Below the pieces are notes generated by a model that saw only the letters and a program-made list of their open reading frames with translations, was not told the origin of the DNA and did not search any database. This document shows positions 26,667-40,192 of a stretch of DNA of 64,000 nt, one piece after another; the stretch's first letter is position 1; each line of letters starts with the position of its first letter. The stretch is from Panulirus ornatus (Eukaryota > Arthropoda > Malacostraca > Decapoda > Palinuridae), in assembly GCF_036320965.1 (NCBI RefSeq), contig NC_092271.1:14936096-15000095 (forward strand). The letters run 5' to 3'. The position numbers were made by a program, and so were the translations under genes.

Positions 26667-27160
26667 TCGCGGCAGATCGCAATTTGTGCACAGATACAGA
26701 GAGAAGAACCTTGGAGGGTGTTAGCAGTGAAACCCGAGACAGGTCATAAGAGGCTAAATGAGATGCGGTGTTGAAGAGGACGGACGGTAAAGCTGTGGTA
26801 AAGAGAACTCCAAGAGAAAACATGGCTCAAGATACGGGTTTACTGTTCACTTACAGAAAACGTACTCTGAGAAGGGCGTGACTTTCCTTCTGACGGTTAT
26901 TACATAAGAAATAAAGAGCTAAGTGAAAGATTCTACAGGAATTTCTCAACGTGGAGGAATGCTGGTGGATGGTATGGTAATCGTTTGGCTCCGGGGGATC
27001 CATTTTTTTTTTCTTTTTTTTTTTTTCCAGTGTTGAGGATAATGTGGAAGATGAGGTTCTGAAATAGAGGTTTTTTTTATCACGAGTCGAGAGAGGCAAG
27101 TGACCATTATTTACCCAGCTGACTCGTTTGATAACCAGAGCAGGACGTCCAGGCGAGCCA
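26667..27160. other. No gene seen
   Basis: Anonymous, with a T-rich run near 27003-27028. Confidence 0.4.
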
Positions 27161-27309
27161 TGATGTGTTGTGTGTGTGTGTGTGTGTGTGTATGTGTGTG
27201 TGTGTGTGTTTACCTAAGCCAGCCGCGGACATGTTCAGGTGAGAGTCAAGTTTTCGTCACAAGTCAGACGTAGCAATAACCCCCCAACACTAAGCCTTTG
27301 GTTAAGTGC

Positions 27310-27387
<78 letters not shown>

Positions 27388-27400
27388 TTGTGTGTGTTTA
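27161..27400. repeat. (TG)n microsatellites, two tracts
   Basis: TG runs at about 27163-27210 and 27311-27400, with a few TTTG interruptions. Confidence 0.95.
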
Positions 27401-27874
27401 CTAATTTGAATACGTGTGTAAGATACTGTACGAGGAGGGAAGGGACGGAAAGTTATATAGTAAAGATCCAGGAACAGGAAATTTACGTGACGAAAATATT
27501 CGTGTGGAATTCCTTCGTGCACGAAGGCAGAAAATAACTTGGCGGCATTAAGCAAGAATTCCTGGTGGAGATAAGGGTTGAGGACTTCTTCCTCCTGCTG
27601 GGGTAGGAAATAGCCCTTCAGCGTGGCCGGGCCGGAGGCCTGGCACTTGGAGGGGGTCGCCGATAACGTTCAAGTGAGCGTAGGAATATGTCCTCCCTCC
27701 CAGAATTAGACCTGGGAGGTCCTGGGGTCGTCCAGCGCTAAAGATCGGATCCTCTGTCGTAAACTGCCCCTCCAATGGTGACGTCATTTTTGAGCCGCTG
27801 CGTCAGACGAGGAAGACACCTGCCAGCATCCAGAAGTGGAGATAGATGATTGAGGCTCAAGGGAGTGTGTTATC

Positions 27875-27876
<2 letters not shown>

Positions 27877-27944
<68 letters not shown>
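27877..27944. repeat. (GA)n microsatellite
   Basis: A GA run of about 66 bp. Confidence 0.97.
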
Positions 27945-27946
<2 letters not shown>

Positions 27947-29559
27947 AATACCAGCGATTTTGGGGACGTGGTTGGTGCGTACTCTGCCAGCAAGGTGAGG
28001 TTCCTCAGCTGTAGGAGTCTTCCATTTTGGCCACAGTGTTCAAGTCTCTGAGAATCTTCTGGTAACCTTTGGATTTTTCTGTGAAAGTCACCTGTAGATA
28101 GCCATTGCTTGTAGGGCTTTTGGGCAGGCGCTAAGCAGGATTTCCTGCTTAATTGCGTAGTTATACAGCTGGTGTGTTGTTGTGTGGGACACTCGAGCCT
28201 TTAGCAGCAATGGAGGAACAAGAAGAACACTAGTCTGGTCAGGTCTTGCTCAGATTGTTCCTTTGCGTTATTGTAGGCCAGGATATGAAACATGTAGTGA
28301 GATCTTAGCTGTAGAGATGGTCACATTTCGTGGTTGTAGAAATCATTGGTTTTGCTATTACGAGTCGAGTAAACGTACATTGAAGTGTCTCTGTAGCCAC
28401 GAGATACTTTCTTCTAGGATTGACGACCGGAGGCTAAGGTTGTGAGATGTCTTGGGATGGGGTAGTGTTCACGGTAGCGTCAGGTAGTGCTGTCTGTTGT
28501 GCTGCGGTGGCGAACACTGAAGCTACTGCTGGACTGTGGACGACCATCTTTCATGTACCTCCGCTGTTCTCTCCTCTTCATCTGGAAAGTATGATGATGG
28601 CAGCTGTTTCCGCGCTACAGTTTGTACATGCTCGGATAAGGGACGTATATCTTTCAGCCATTCTCATTGTAGTTTTAGGGAGAGCTTTCAGGCCAAACTG
28701 TTTTCTAGAAAAGCAATGGGTAAAATGAGGGTAATGCTTAGATTGGTGTCATTATTAGGGAGTGTGACGCAGGCAAGCAAGAAGAGTTGCTTCATAACGT
28801 GTTTTGAAAGCCTTCGGCTCGTGAACTAGTGTCGAGAACACGTTATGCAGTGGTGGTGGTGGTAAGGCAGGAACACTTGTATTACCCCGGCGCCTCTCCG
28901 CTCCACCCCCCCAGCCACACCCCTAACTCACACAGTCAAGTTACTTCTCTGCTCTTGTTCCCATTACACCTCTCCTCCTCCGGCTCATCTGGCCACGTGA
29001 CTGCCACGTTCTCTTCCGTTACCATCGGCAGGCTTTGCTGTTTACATCTTTGCCTCATCCCCCTCCCTCACTTTTACCATCATGTCTCCATCTCTATGGA
29101 TTAAGAATTGGGGGGCCCTGTTGTTGTCCTCCAGCAAGTAACCTCGTCATAGGCCATCAGATCTTTTGTTGTCTGTCTTGCTCGGGTCATTCCAAGGGGT
29201 CTGTTGTAACGTAGATGCTGGGTAGTAGGGGACAGGAGAGGAGTACAGTGTTAACTGTCGTGCTTGGGACGGCAAGGTCATTATATGAGATAGTGGGATG
29301 GTTGCCGAGCCTTGCTGGCGGCGGCGCAAGACGCCACCCCCAACCCAGATTGTGCAGGAATGTTTAACATAAACACCGGCACGCGCCGCCAGGCCTCACT
29401 CCACTCTCCTAGGGAGAGGTCACCCTCCCGCCTTTCTCTTGAGGTATCCTCCACTCCGTCTCTTGTCCTACCCCAGGAATGAAGTCGTCCCAGATCTGAA
29501 TACTGCTGCTGTACTGGCCACGTTGGACACCGGGGACCATAGCGGTTAACTTGGTGACA
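27945..29559. other. No gene supported in 1.6 kb
   Basis: Largely unique-looking sequence. Open frames at 28182-28445, 28447-28728 and 28536-28829 overlap in different phases, lack recognisable domains and show no paired splice signals I can defend. Confidence 0.4.
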
Positions 29560-29835
29560 TTTTGAACCGTTAAGCACAATGGTACGGTCCTTGAGCACCA
29601 CAGTGCCACCCTTGAGCATGGCTGTACGACCTTTGGATATGATTGCCTGCCCGTTCCTCTGACCCTTGAGTTTCAAGTCAAAGGTCAGGCCGTCATGTTC
29701 AAGGGTCGCTCCGCTGTGTCTAGAGGTTTTTAACTTGGTGCTCAAGGGTCGTACCTTGGTGCTCAGTGTCGTATATTTGTGCTCAAGGATAGTACATGAT
29801 GTTCAAGGGTCGTACCTTCGTGGTCACGGGTTAAT
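29560..29835. repeat. Dispersed tandem-arm repeat, copy 2 (inverted arms)
   Basis: The left arm has units like CCTTGAGCACCACAGTGCCA and CCCTTGAGCATGGCTGTACG. The centre contains GACCCTTGAGTTTCAAGTC. The right arm has the same units reversed (TGCTCAAGGGTCGTACCTTG). The result is a fold-back structure with arms built of tandem units. The core resembles copies near 4740 and 49830. Confidence 0.7.
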
Positions 29836-30224
29836 GTACTACGTCGATCAAGTTTTCCCACTCAGGATAGCCTGTGTAAGTATATGCAGACATCCAACAA
29901 TATACTGCAGCGTGCAACGTCAGTAGAGTACATCGTCAGCTGGAGTGTCATGGAGGATGAACAAGTCGGTAGGAGGGTGGCGGCCTCTGCCAGGATAGAG
30001 TGCGTCCAGTCCTGGTGCGGGTCACCTGGGGAGGTGAGAAGCAGCAGCGTGGTATACGTGTGTAAGCTGTGCTCTCTCGGGTGTCAGCCTCTGGCCTGGG
30101 TCAACGTTGGTCCAGGAAGCGAGTTGCAGTGGCGTGCGTGGCAGGTGGTAGAAGCGTGCATGACAGGTAACAGTGGCGCCCATGACGACTGGCAGTGTTT
30201 TCCATGATACGTGGCAGGTTGTGT
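29836..30224. other. No gene seen
   Basis: Anonymous sequence between the fold-back repeat and the LINE fragment. Confidence 0.4.
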
Positions 30225-30836
30225 GAGCATGGCGAAGCTGATGCTTTAGCCAAACTTGCACTTAGTAAAGGTGACGTTGACAACAACGTTGTGTTGTCTA
30301 TTAGAAGCCTCTAAACTGTAATTAGAACGGAACTAATTGACCTCTTTGGCACGAAGACGTGTTCAGATAACCATCACAGTGAAATGTGTAAAGTAAAACA
30401 TGGATATGGGGAAAGTAATAAGATCAGCAGATGACATGATGTTGTAACTGCTAGACTAAGGCTAGGCTATAGGCACTGTTGGCGCTTTGGCCTGACTGGA
30501 GATGTTAATCATGTGTATTGCAAAGTGTTTGGTCAAAGATTTGGACACAAACAAGAAAACTATGTCTTAGAATGTGAAAAATTAGAGCCTTTTAGGGACA
30601 GATCTAAACAAACCCTGCCAGAAATGTCACAACACCTTATTGTTAACAACAAGATACCTGAAATTTTCAGTTTGTATCCACTTTTTGCATCAAGTCGGTA
30701 AAACTTACCTTATGAAACTATGTAACGTATGTACTGAAATACGAATTGTAACATGTATCATCAACCCAGTGGGGACTGTGGAAGACCCTTTGTGACCCCT
30801 GTCATCCTTGTGCGCTACCGCTCACAGGATGAGCAT

Positions 30837-30904
<68 letters not shown>

Positions 30905-30960
30905 ACAATAAACTTGCAGGGGGGACACCGGCACAAATCCATCACCTAATGACCATCTGT
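30225..30960 (+). mobile_element. 3' end of an RNase H-bearing LINE (I/Jockey-like)
   Basis: Near 30225-30270 the frame reads HGEADALAKLALS, the typical end of a retroelement RNase H domain (a GNE-x-ADxLAK pattern). After breaks, 30460-30701 reads RLRLGYRHCWRFGLTGD and CKVFGQRFGHKQENYVLEC. The second stretch resembles the Cys-His motif after the RNase H of such LINEs, but one expected Cys is Phe. The 3' untranslated end contains GCGCTACCGCTCACAGGATG and GCACAATAAACTTG and is split by the (GA)n tract at 30836. Related 3' ends lie at 7435, 39600 and 56080. Confidence 0.7.
30836..30902. repeat. (GA)n microsatellite inside LINE 3' end
   Basis: It sits between GAGCATGGGA and GCACAATAAA, which are almost adjacent in the copy at 7435, so it expanded inside the element. 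Confidence 0.95.
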
Positions 30961-31211
30961 CGTGTTGTCTGGCACAGTTGTTCCCCCCACCTGGCCTGCC
31001 ACCTTGCTTGTTGTGGTTGTAGGTCATCGATTTCGGTGCGATAAAAACAAAATGGTTTTCATGTTCGGCGTCGTGGTTACCGTCTCGGATATTTCCTGTT
31101 TCAGGTACAGTGAATCTGTCATGTAGTGGAGCTGTAGCAGTGGCATGTATGACAGGCGGTTGATGAGGGAAAGCCATGAAGCAAAGGGAACTTTACGCCG
31201 GTATCAGTGGT

Positions 31212-31412
31212 GAAGCTGTCGTCACAGAAAGATGATCTGATCCCCTTTTGGTGAAGCTGTCGTCACAGAAAGATGATTTGATCCCCTTTTAGTGAAACTG
31301 TCGTCACAGAAAGATGATTTGATCCCATTTTAGTGAAACTGTCGTCACAGAAAGATGGTTTGATGTCCTTTTAGTGAAGCTGTCGTCACAGAAAGATGAT
31401 TTGATCCCCTCT
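31212..31412. repeat. 41-bp tandem repeat, 5 copies
   Basis: The unit contains GTGAAGCTGTCGTCACAGAA, AGATGATTTGATCCCC and TTTTA, with a few substitutions. Confidence 0.93.
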
Positions 31413-31797
31413 TAATCCTGCCTGCGTGTATAGATATCGCATTTGAACCGTACGTATGGGGGAGGCTATTCTACACTCGCGGGACCCCTCCAGCGCTCTT
31501 AAAGTTTCTCCTGACTGTCATATATATACCTTTTAACACTTGTGTTTGCTGTCCGCATTCACAATCTCTTCATCACTCACTTGACCCCCATCACCCACTA
31601 TTTCTATACAGCAAAAGTGCTTTACGTATCTTTGAGCTAATATGACGCCTCGTTGTTGTATCGTTGTGTTTTATTAGGAACTGTACGTTGGTGACCATCA
31701 ACTGTTTTGAAAACCATAAAGGACTTTTATGATTAGCTCTTACCGAAGTTGTGTGTAGTTACGTGTTGCAGTTGCCTGTTTGTGCTGTAAGGGGAGG

Positions 31798-31800
<3 letters not shown>

Positions 31801-31875
<75 letters not shown>
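31801..31875. repeat. (GA)n microsatellite
   Basis: A GA run of about 75 bp. Confidence 0.97.
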
Positions 31876-31880
<5 letters not shown>

Positions 31881-34212
31881 CCCTTGTATTTAGGAAGGTG
31901 CAGAAAGTGTTATGTTTAACGTGGACCACAGGAGTTATTATTCACTGTGATTATAATCTCCTATTATTGTAGTCAAAACAGGCCTTTACCAATAGTTTTC
32001 TGGATAAGTGACGAACTTCGTGTATATATATACTGTACATCTTTACTGAGTTAGTTGATTCGGAAATGATAATTATTTAGATGAATGAGATTCCCTCCTG
32101 TTGAAAGTGTCACATAAATTCGTTATTTCTACAACAGTGATAAATATCACTAAAGTTGCGACTGTTACGTGACATTTATTTTTAGATACACAGATGTACC
32201 TGACTTATTTACTTGTTGTATTGCTAGTGTTGAAGTGGCCCACAGCAACACTGGTGGCCCAGGCCGGCAACACAAAGTCCCTCAGGTCAGGCAGAGCTGA
32301 TCGACACTGCATCAGTTACCCCCTACTGCAAATTACATTCTCTTTTTTTTTAATGCGTCTGTAACCCAGTTTTTAAATTACACTTTTTCTTCCCAGTACA
32401 CAGCCAGCGCCCATCACTGATAGTTCCTGAAAGGATATATTCTCTTTAAAAGTAATCGATTGTTGGAAGTGGAGCACCATGACGTTGACTGCCGAAGGAA
32501 GGAAGCCACACTGTGGACATGTCTCAAGCCCCGATGACCGACCAATTAAGCCTCCGTCTGGTGGACCTACGTACATCGGACTTGAAGCCTTCACGTCATT
32601 CCTTCAGTGTTGGGTCATGATCGTCACGTTATAGACTCTGGAAATTGTATAAAAGATTTACATGTTTTAGGTTCGGGTTATATCTAGAGATGGAGCTTTG
32701 ATGAGTTGTGGAGGTTAGGTATGGAACATTAAAGTGTATAACTAATTCTTCTCTTTAGCGTAGTAAACCACGCGCCTCTTAAAGCGAGACGTGTTCGCGT
32801 ACATTACAGCGTTTCGTTACGTGCAGCCCTGGCGTGCTCTCTTCCTCCTCCTCCTCCTCCCACCCGAGCGGTGTGTCACTGTCTTGCACCCAGCCTCTCA
32901 TGGCATCATAAGTGCTCAACACCCTCCTTCCCTTATATGCGGCTCGAGCTCTATGTTGTTTGTTTTTAATCACTTCACAATCTGAACATTATTGTGCTCA
33001 AGGTTCCTCGCCTCCTAGATCTTTGACAAGCAGCTTTCGTCCTGACCTAAAAAAAAAAAAAAAACTTACAGCGAATCCAATTACCGTTGTCATCTCTGAA
33101 GAGCTACGCGCTTATTCGTGGTAATACAGCGTTGCTGGACTTCTTTTTTTCTTCTCTCTCTCTCTCTCTTAAGTGGTTAGCCGTATCTTCGCTTACAGAT
33201 CTCTAAGTCATCAGGAGAGGGTGGGTGGTGGGGTGGCCGGCCACATGTGATGATGCCGTCTAGAACGTGCCACGCAGCCAGCCAGTTGAGTCTGCTTGTC
33301 CACCAGTGAGCAAGAATGGTGTGAAATGCGACAACTGTTTTACAGAAAGATCCCGTAAGTCAGACGGTATATTGTGGTTGGTATGAACGGGTGTGAAGGA
33401 AGGTGAATTGTAGACGCCGGAGAGAAAATCTGTTCCATTGAAGGGATGAACTTGGATGAGGTAGCGCTTGGAGAGTGCCCTCACCACGCCAGGGGTGGCA
33501 GGAGGCAAGTGTTGGTACTAGGTACCACCTGGAAGCAAGATGCCCCGTCCCTCTCTCACGTAGGAGAAGGTAAAGGAGGGGTTTGAAATGTATGATCATA
33601 GGAGTGGAGGGAAAGAGGCCACAAGGAGTCTAAAGGCTCCTACACTTTCCCGGGGTGGTAAACGGAGGAATGACCTAGAAACGCCAACACTCGTGAGCGA
33701 ATATTTTGTATATTATGTTTCCCTCATCGCTACCACTCACCGTTGTGATCACTACGGACAGACATGCCACCAGACTCATCATCACAACACTCTCAGCGTC
33801 AGCAACATTGAGGCAATATTAAGGTAGAAGCGTAGCAAAGACGAGGAGGAGGAGAATTTGAGAGTTGAGGATGATTGACCGATTCTCAGAATATGTGCAT
33901 GGCAGGGAGGGAGGGAGTCGCTGGGTGCTGGAGAGGCGGGTTGGAGGAGGGAACCGATGATGTGTACGTACGTACGTAAGTGTGGTGGTGGAGCGAGATG
34001 TAGGCAGGAGGATGGTGATGGTCAACGTACTACAGGGCAGAGTGAGATCCCTGGGTGACGAGAATGTTGAAATACGACGACACCCTGAAGTGGACCGAGT
34101 GTGTGGAAGGTTACCGACGAGTGGTGATGCCCGCGGGTCACCACGCTGCAAACGCGAGGATCGCAGTCACTCTGCCTGTGTTCAGAGCCAGATGTTATGA
34201 AAGAAGAATGTC
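31876..34212. other. No gene supported in 2.3 kb
   Basis: Mostly unique-looking, AT-rich sequence with a short poly-A at 33048-33064 and a (TC)n patch near 33155. Frames at 33588-33827 and 33982-34200 show no recognisable product. Confidence 0.4.
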
Positions 34213-34361
34213 TGAAATTTTAAGGTAGTGATCTCCTAAACTTAAAATGAAAAAGATAATTCATCATGTATTAACCATCTGAGGACAGAAATTTTAAGGT
34301 AGTGATCTCCTAAACTTAAAATGAAAAAGATAATTCATGTATTAACCATCTGAGGACAGAA
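34213..34361. repeat. Direct duplication of about 73 bp
   Basis: Two copies of a segment with AAATTTTAAGGTAGTGATCT and AACCATCTGAGGACAGAA differ mainly by loss of ATC near ATTCATCATG, so the duplication is very recent. Confidence 0.95.
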
Positions 34362-34645
34362 CTTCTCAGTGTCATTGTAGTCCCTGAAACTGTGGTTGAT
34401 AATGCGTTAACAAGGCCATGTTTGATTCGTGTTGACCCCAGGCCTATTACACCTCGGGCCTTTGAACCGAGGCGTCTGACCATAAGCCCTACGACAGTGA
34501 CCTGTGACCTCCCATACCCATGACCCGGGACTCCAGGCCTGAAACGACCTCAGGGGGCGTGATAGATCTAGTTCGTCGATTTTGCCAACCGTTTCAGATG
34601 GAAGCGTCGCGTGGTAACCAGGTGGCCAGCGCAAACTCACCACAC

Positions 34646-34646
34646 T

Positions 34647-34739
<93 letters not shown>
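34646..34739. repeat. (TC)n microsatellite
   Basis: A TC run of about 92 bp. Confidence 0.97.
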
Positions 34740-34742
<3 letters not shown>

Positions 34743-34930
34743 CAAGCGCTTGCCTTCTGGACTTACCACTGATTTTGCATATTAGTCTAATCGTTTCCTA
34801 ATTCGCAAATTGCACCATTTTTTCTGGAACTGTTGTTTCCCCGTGACCCACTGAACCAACCGTCGCTTCTACTGAACTGTTGGTGCTTCTGCTGAGCCTT
34901 CTGCTGCTGAACTGGACCCTACCGATGCTA

Positions 34931-36715
34931 CACTGCAGACACCCCACTGCTGCTATACTGCAGACACCCCTTGCTGCTATACTGCAGACACCCCACTGCT
35001 GCTCTACTGCAGACACCCCATTGCTGCTATACAGCAGACACCCCATTGCTGCTGTACTGCAGACACCCCACTGCTGCTCTACTGCAGACACCCCATTGCT
35101 GCTATACTGCAGACACCCCATTGCTGCTATACTGCAGACACCCCATTGCTGCTATACTGCAGACACCCATTGCTACTATACTGCAGACATCCACTGCTGC
35201 TACTGCAGACACCCACTGCTGCTATACTGATACCCCACTGCTGCTATACTGCAGACACCCCAATGCTGCTATACTGCAGACACCCCATTGCTGCTATACT
35301 GCAGACACCCCATTGCTGCTATACTGCAGACACCCCACTGCCGCTATACTGCAGACACCCCATTGCTGCTATACTGCAGACACCCCATTGCTACTATACT
35401 GCAGACATCCCACTGCTGCTATACTGCAGACACCCCATTGCTGCTATACTGCAGATACCCCACTGCTGCTATACTGCAGACACCCCACTGCTGCTATACC
35501 GCAGACACCCCACTGCTGCTATACTGCAGACACCCCATTGCTGCTATACTGCAGACACCCCACTGCTGCTATAATGCAGACACCCCATTGCTGCTATACT
35601 GCAGACACCCCACTGCTGTTATACTGCAGACACCCCACTGCTGCTATACCGCAGACACCCCACTGCTGCTATACTGCAGACACCCCACTGCTGCTATACT
35701 GCAGACACCCCACTGCTGTTATACTGCAGACACCCCACTGCTGCTATACCGCAGACACCCCACTGCTGCTATACTGCAGACACCCCACTGCTGCTATACT
35801 GCAGACACCCCACTGCTGTTATACTGCAGACACCCCACTGCTGCTATACCGCAGACACCCCACTGCTGCTATACTGCAGATACCCCACTGCTGCTATACT
35901 GCAGACACCCCACTGCTGCTATACTGCAGACACCCCATTGCTGCTATACTGCAGACACCCCATTGCTGCTATACTGCAGACACCCCATTGCTGCTATACT
36001 GCAGACACCCCATTGCTGCTATACTGCAGACACCCCATTGCTGCTATACTGCAGACACCCCATTGCTACTATACTGCAGACATCCCACTGCTGCTATACT
36101 GCAGACACCCCACTGCTGCTATACTGCAGACACCCCACTGCTGCTATACTGCAGATACCCCACTGCTGCTATACTGCAGACACCCCACTGCTGCTATAAT
36201 GCAGACACTCCACTGCTGCTATAATGCAGACACTCCACTGCTGCTATACTGCAGACACCCCATTGCTGCTGTACTGCAGACACCCCATTGCTGCTATACT
36301 GCAGACACCCCACTGCTGCTATACTGCAGACACCCCATTGCTGCTATACTGCAGACACCCCATTGCTGCTATACTGCAGACACCCCATTGCTGCTATACT
36401 GCAGACACCCCATTGCTGCTATACTGCAGACACCCCATTGCTGCTATACTGCAGACACCCCATTGCTACTATACTGCAGACATCCCACTGCTGCTATACT
36501 GCAGACACCCCACTGCTGCTATACTGCAGACACCCCACTGCTGCTATAGTGCAGATACCCCACTGCTGCTATACTGCAGACACCCCACTGCTGCTATAAT
36601 GCAGACACTCCACTGCTGCTATAATGCAGACACTCCACTGCTGCTATACTGCAGACACCCCATTGCTGCTATACTGCAGACACCCCATTGCTGCTGTACT
36701 GCAGACACCTCACTG
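34931..36715. repeat. 25-bp minisatellite, about 71 copies, with higher-order structure
   Basis: The unit is close to TGCTGCTATACTGCAGACAC plus CCCAC/CCCAT. Because 25 is not a multiple of three, every frame passes through all phases every three units, and none contains a stop, giving open frames up to 417 codons. Variant units define higher-order periods: a CTGTTATACTGC/CTATACCGC pattern recurs at 35611, 35711 and 35811 (100 bp, four units), and a segment at about 36063-36260 is repeated at 36463-36660 (400 bp, sixteen units). Confidence 0.97.
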
Positions 36716-37164
36716 CTGCTTCTTCTGATGGCCCGCTGGTCCTCCTAACTGCACCTAGTTGTTGCCTCTGTTGCTGAATATGTATACACCAGGACTTGTT
36801 TCCCCAGTCTTGGTAAATGTATCCACGGAACAAGTCAAACCTCACGTGAGAACTGAACCTTTTGGCCTTCATGGATTAGCCACCCTTCACGTGTCACTGA
36901 TTATCAGAGAATGAATTATTACTGAACAGATTTACCTCCGTCTCCCTCAGTGTTCGTTTCACTGTGTGGTGCAGTACTTGCTCTAAATACGTAACCGTGT
37001 TTACTGGACCACTCGTCATGATCTTATACACATACTGCCCTTAGTCTACAGCATTGCCTACGTTACCATTCCTTACTTACTGTACTCCCAAGTGTTTCTT
37101 GTTTACAGACGTTACTTCGTGTATGATGATGTATGGACTCGTATTTGTCCAGGAAACCACGTGG
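36716..37164. other. No gene seen
   Basis: Anonymous sequence between two tandem arrays. Confidence 0.4.
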
Positions 37165-37318
37165 ACTTGCACGTAGCGTTGGCCATAGTGTAAGTGACGT
37201 GGTTAGGTTCAGAGTTGCACGTAGCGTTGGCCACAGTGTAAGTGACGTGGTTAGGTTCAGAGTTTCACGTAGTGTTGGCCATGGTGTAAGTGACGTGGTT
37301 AGGTTTAGAGTTGCACGT
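37165..37318. repeat. 48-bp tandem repeat, about 3 copies
   Basis: The unit contains CACGTAGCGTTGGCCATAG, TGTAAGTGACGTGGTTAGG and a CAGAGTT end. Its 48-bp length keeps a 16-residue repeat in frame. Confidence 0.92.
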
Positions 37319-37949
37319 AGTGGTCTGCAGAATTCTGGGACGTAGCTAATTGTTTTGAAATATGAGTAATGGAGTGATGGTAATAAGTGGACGTTCCCTC
37401 GTAGTGATCTCAGCTGGTACCATCTTTGGGCTGGCGGCGGAGTTGGTCTTGGGGGGGGAGATCGCATCGCTCTGGTAAACCCATCATTGGCATTCCTTCG
37501 GTGCCCGCCACCCAAGTCAGCAGCCCTGAGGGCCAGACTAAATATGCCCTAATTATTACCTTACATAGGGGGTTTCCAGCGTGGCACATCTACTGTAAGG
37601 GTCGGTAGGGGGGGATGCGACTGTTGAAGCCATCGATGAAGGACTTCCCCAAAAGGTTTGGATACAATGTCGAGAGTTCAAGTCATGGTGACACACTGCC
37701 GTAACCCTACCGTAGGATCCTGCCCGATGGACAGAGGGTTCGAGAGGCCAATTTGCTCACGCGATGAAACGCAAGGGGGATGTAATGCCTTCCTCCGCTG
37801 TATGTCACTCGTATGTTTTCATGTCTTGATGGGTTGCTGTTCTATTGTTGCTGAGCTAATTAGTCATTCTTTTTTTATTTGAATTTGTTTTCCACGTTCT
37901 GGATTAGGTTTTATAGGGGAATTCAGTACACTTATGTAGTTGATTGTGT
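37319..37949. other. No gene seen
   Basis: Anonymous sequence with a short G run near 37450. Confidence 0.4.
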
Positions 37950-38455
37950 CATATAGACCGGGTGTTCTATGATCTGGGTGTCCTGTAGCCTAGGTGTTAT
38001 ATGGACCAGGTGTTGTATGGACCGGGTGTCGTATGGACCAGGTGTTGTATGGACCGGGTGTCGTATGGTCCGGGTGTCTTGTGGTGTGGGTATTGTATGG
38101 TCTGGGTTATCACATGGTGTAGGTGTTGTATGGTCTGGGTTATCACATGGTGTGGGTGTTGTATGGTCTGGGTTATCACATGGTGTGAGTATTGTATGGT
38201 CTGGGTTATCACATGGTGTGAGTATTGTATGGTCTGGGTTATCACATGGTGTGAGTATTGTATGGTCTGGGTTATCACATGGTGTGAGTATTGTATGGTC
38301 TGGGTTATCACATGTTGTAGGTGTTGTATGGTCTGGGTTATCACATGGTGTGGGTATTGTATGGTCTGGGTTATCACATGGTGTGAGTATTGTATGGTCT
38401 GGGTGTCCTGTGGTATGGGTGTTGTATGGTCCAGGTGTTGTATGGTCTGCATGTC
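37950..38455. repeat. Compound minisatellite of about 15-18 bp and 33 bp units
   Basis: The flanks use a short unit like GGTGTTGTATGGACC. The centre (about 38095-38400) has 33-bp units with TATGGTCTGGGTTATCACAT and GGTGTGAGTATTG, about nine to ten copies. The long unit looks like two short units, one with a TATCACA insertion. Confidence 0.9.
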
Positions 38456-38663
38456 GTAAGGTCAGATGCAGAAGAGGCTAGCTGTAGTTTGTACTGATGG
38501 CTGACGTACGTATTACAAACTTGTGGTGGGTGATGTGTGCCTCCTCGCTTGCTCTGTGTACTAGGTGCACGTACGTCTGCATATATGGTCATGCTGCGTG
38601 TACATCCATATATACAGGCTTAAGGTATGTCTGCATATACGTAGATGTTGATCTGCATATGTG

Positions 38664-38665
<2 letters not shown>

Positions 38666-38722
<57 letters not shown>
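38666..38722. repeat. (TG)n microsatellite
   Basis: A TG run of about 56 bp. Confidence 0.97.
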
Positions 38723-38727
<5 letters not shown>

Positions 38728-38953
38728 AATTTCGGACACAGTGCATTCGTAACGTAGACGGACGTGAGTGTTGACAAGTGTCCATCCGGGATCATGACGA
38801 GGGACAGCTGGGGCGGGGTGTGTGGGGTGGTGTTCCCTGAGAGCTGTGGTGTTTACGTTAGTTCAACAGAAGGGAAGGAGGCAGCGACCTGTGAGTCAGC
38901 AGCGGGGGGGATGGTTGGTCTGACCTTCAACCCGGCAGTGGGCAGTGGGTCGT

Positions 38954-38984
<31 letters not shown>

Positions 38985-39414
38985 GACTCGAGTCGTGTAA
39001 ATACTGGGCGTTGGGCCGTATAAGGCGCGAAGTGTTCCACTGGTGACACCGTGACGCATCACTGGGCTACTGTGCCGCCTGCTCCCGCCACTCACTCACA
39101 CCTCCACTGACCACCTGGGAACCCACGGCTGCGTCCATCCTCCGTGTGATGCGGTTGTTGCCACCTGCCTGTGTATGAGAGGCTGTTGAAGGACCTTATC
39201 ATCGTCCGTGCCGTCGGATGGAGGAGCCTTTGGCCTGACACACCCACACACGCACACACACACACACACACGGTCGGGCCAGCGTGGTCAGTGGTTCCGT
39301 CATCCGCCCACCAGGGCCCCACCCTACCTCACTGGTCACGTCACGGGTACGTTGTCGTCATAGCCTGGCAGGATGCCCGTGACCCACTGGTGAAAGGTGT
39401 TACGATCAGTGGCA

Positions 39415-39417
<3 letters not shown>
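38723..39417. other. Short (CA)n tracts, no gene
   Basis: CA runs lie near 38954-38981 and 39241-39270. The rest is anonymous, GC-richer sequence. Confidence 0.4.
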
Positions 39418-39469
<52 letters not shown>

Positions 39470-39536
39470 ATTCGGTCAGTCAGTCAGCCTCTCTATCTAT
39501 CCTGTCTATCTATCTTTCTGTCTATCTATCTATACC
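39418..39536. repeat. (TC)n then (CTAT)n-like microsatellite
   Basis: A TC run of 50 bp, then CAGT and CTAT/CTGT tetranucleotide runs. Confidence 0.93.
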
Positions 39537-39599
39537 CGTATCTCGCCATATCAAGGTACTGTTCACCTGTACCTTTCATGAGATGTAGATGATTATTAT

Positions 39600-39740
39600 T
39601 TTTCCCCCCCTCGCTCACAGTGGCATGTCTGGCCATGATCAGTGTTGTGAGAGGAAGCGCCGGAGGATTACAGAGCTCATAAAGGGTCTTTGTGAGGCTC
39701 CCTGTAGTCAGATAATTATAGCATTAGATGTCATATGTTG
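39600..39740 (-). mobile_element. 3' end of the RNase H-bearing LINE family, diverged
   Basis: On the minus strand it contains an AAAGACCCTTTATGAGCTC word, then CTGTAATCCTCCGGCGCTTCC and CTCACAACA. The order matches the GACCCCTTATAAATCG and TGTAATCCTCTTGCGCTACC words of the 7435 copy. Confidence 0.5.
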
Positions 39741-39771
39741 GTTCATTACGTGAGTTTACCACTCTCACCAT

Positions 39772-40192
<421 letters not shown>

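Noticed and set aside
34971..36224. Open frames up to 417 codons in the 25-bp array
   Set aside because: All three plus frames are open because the unit lacks stops and its length cycles the phase; there are no gene signals.
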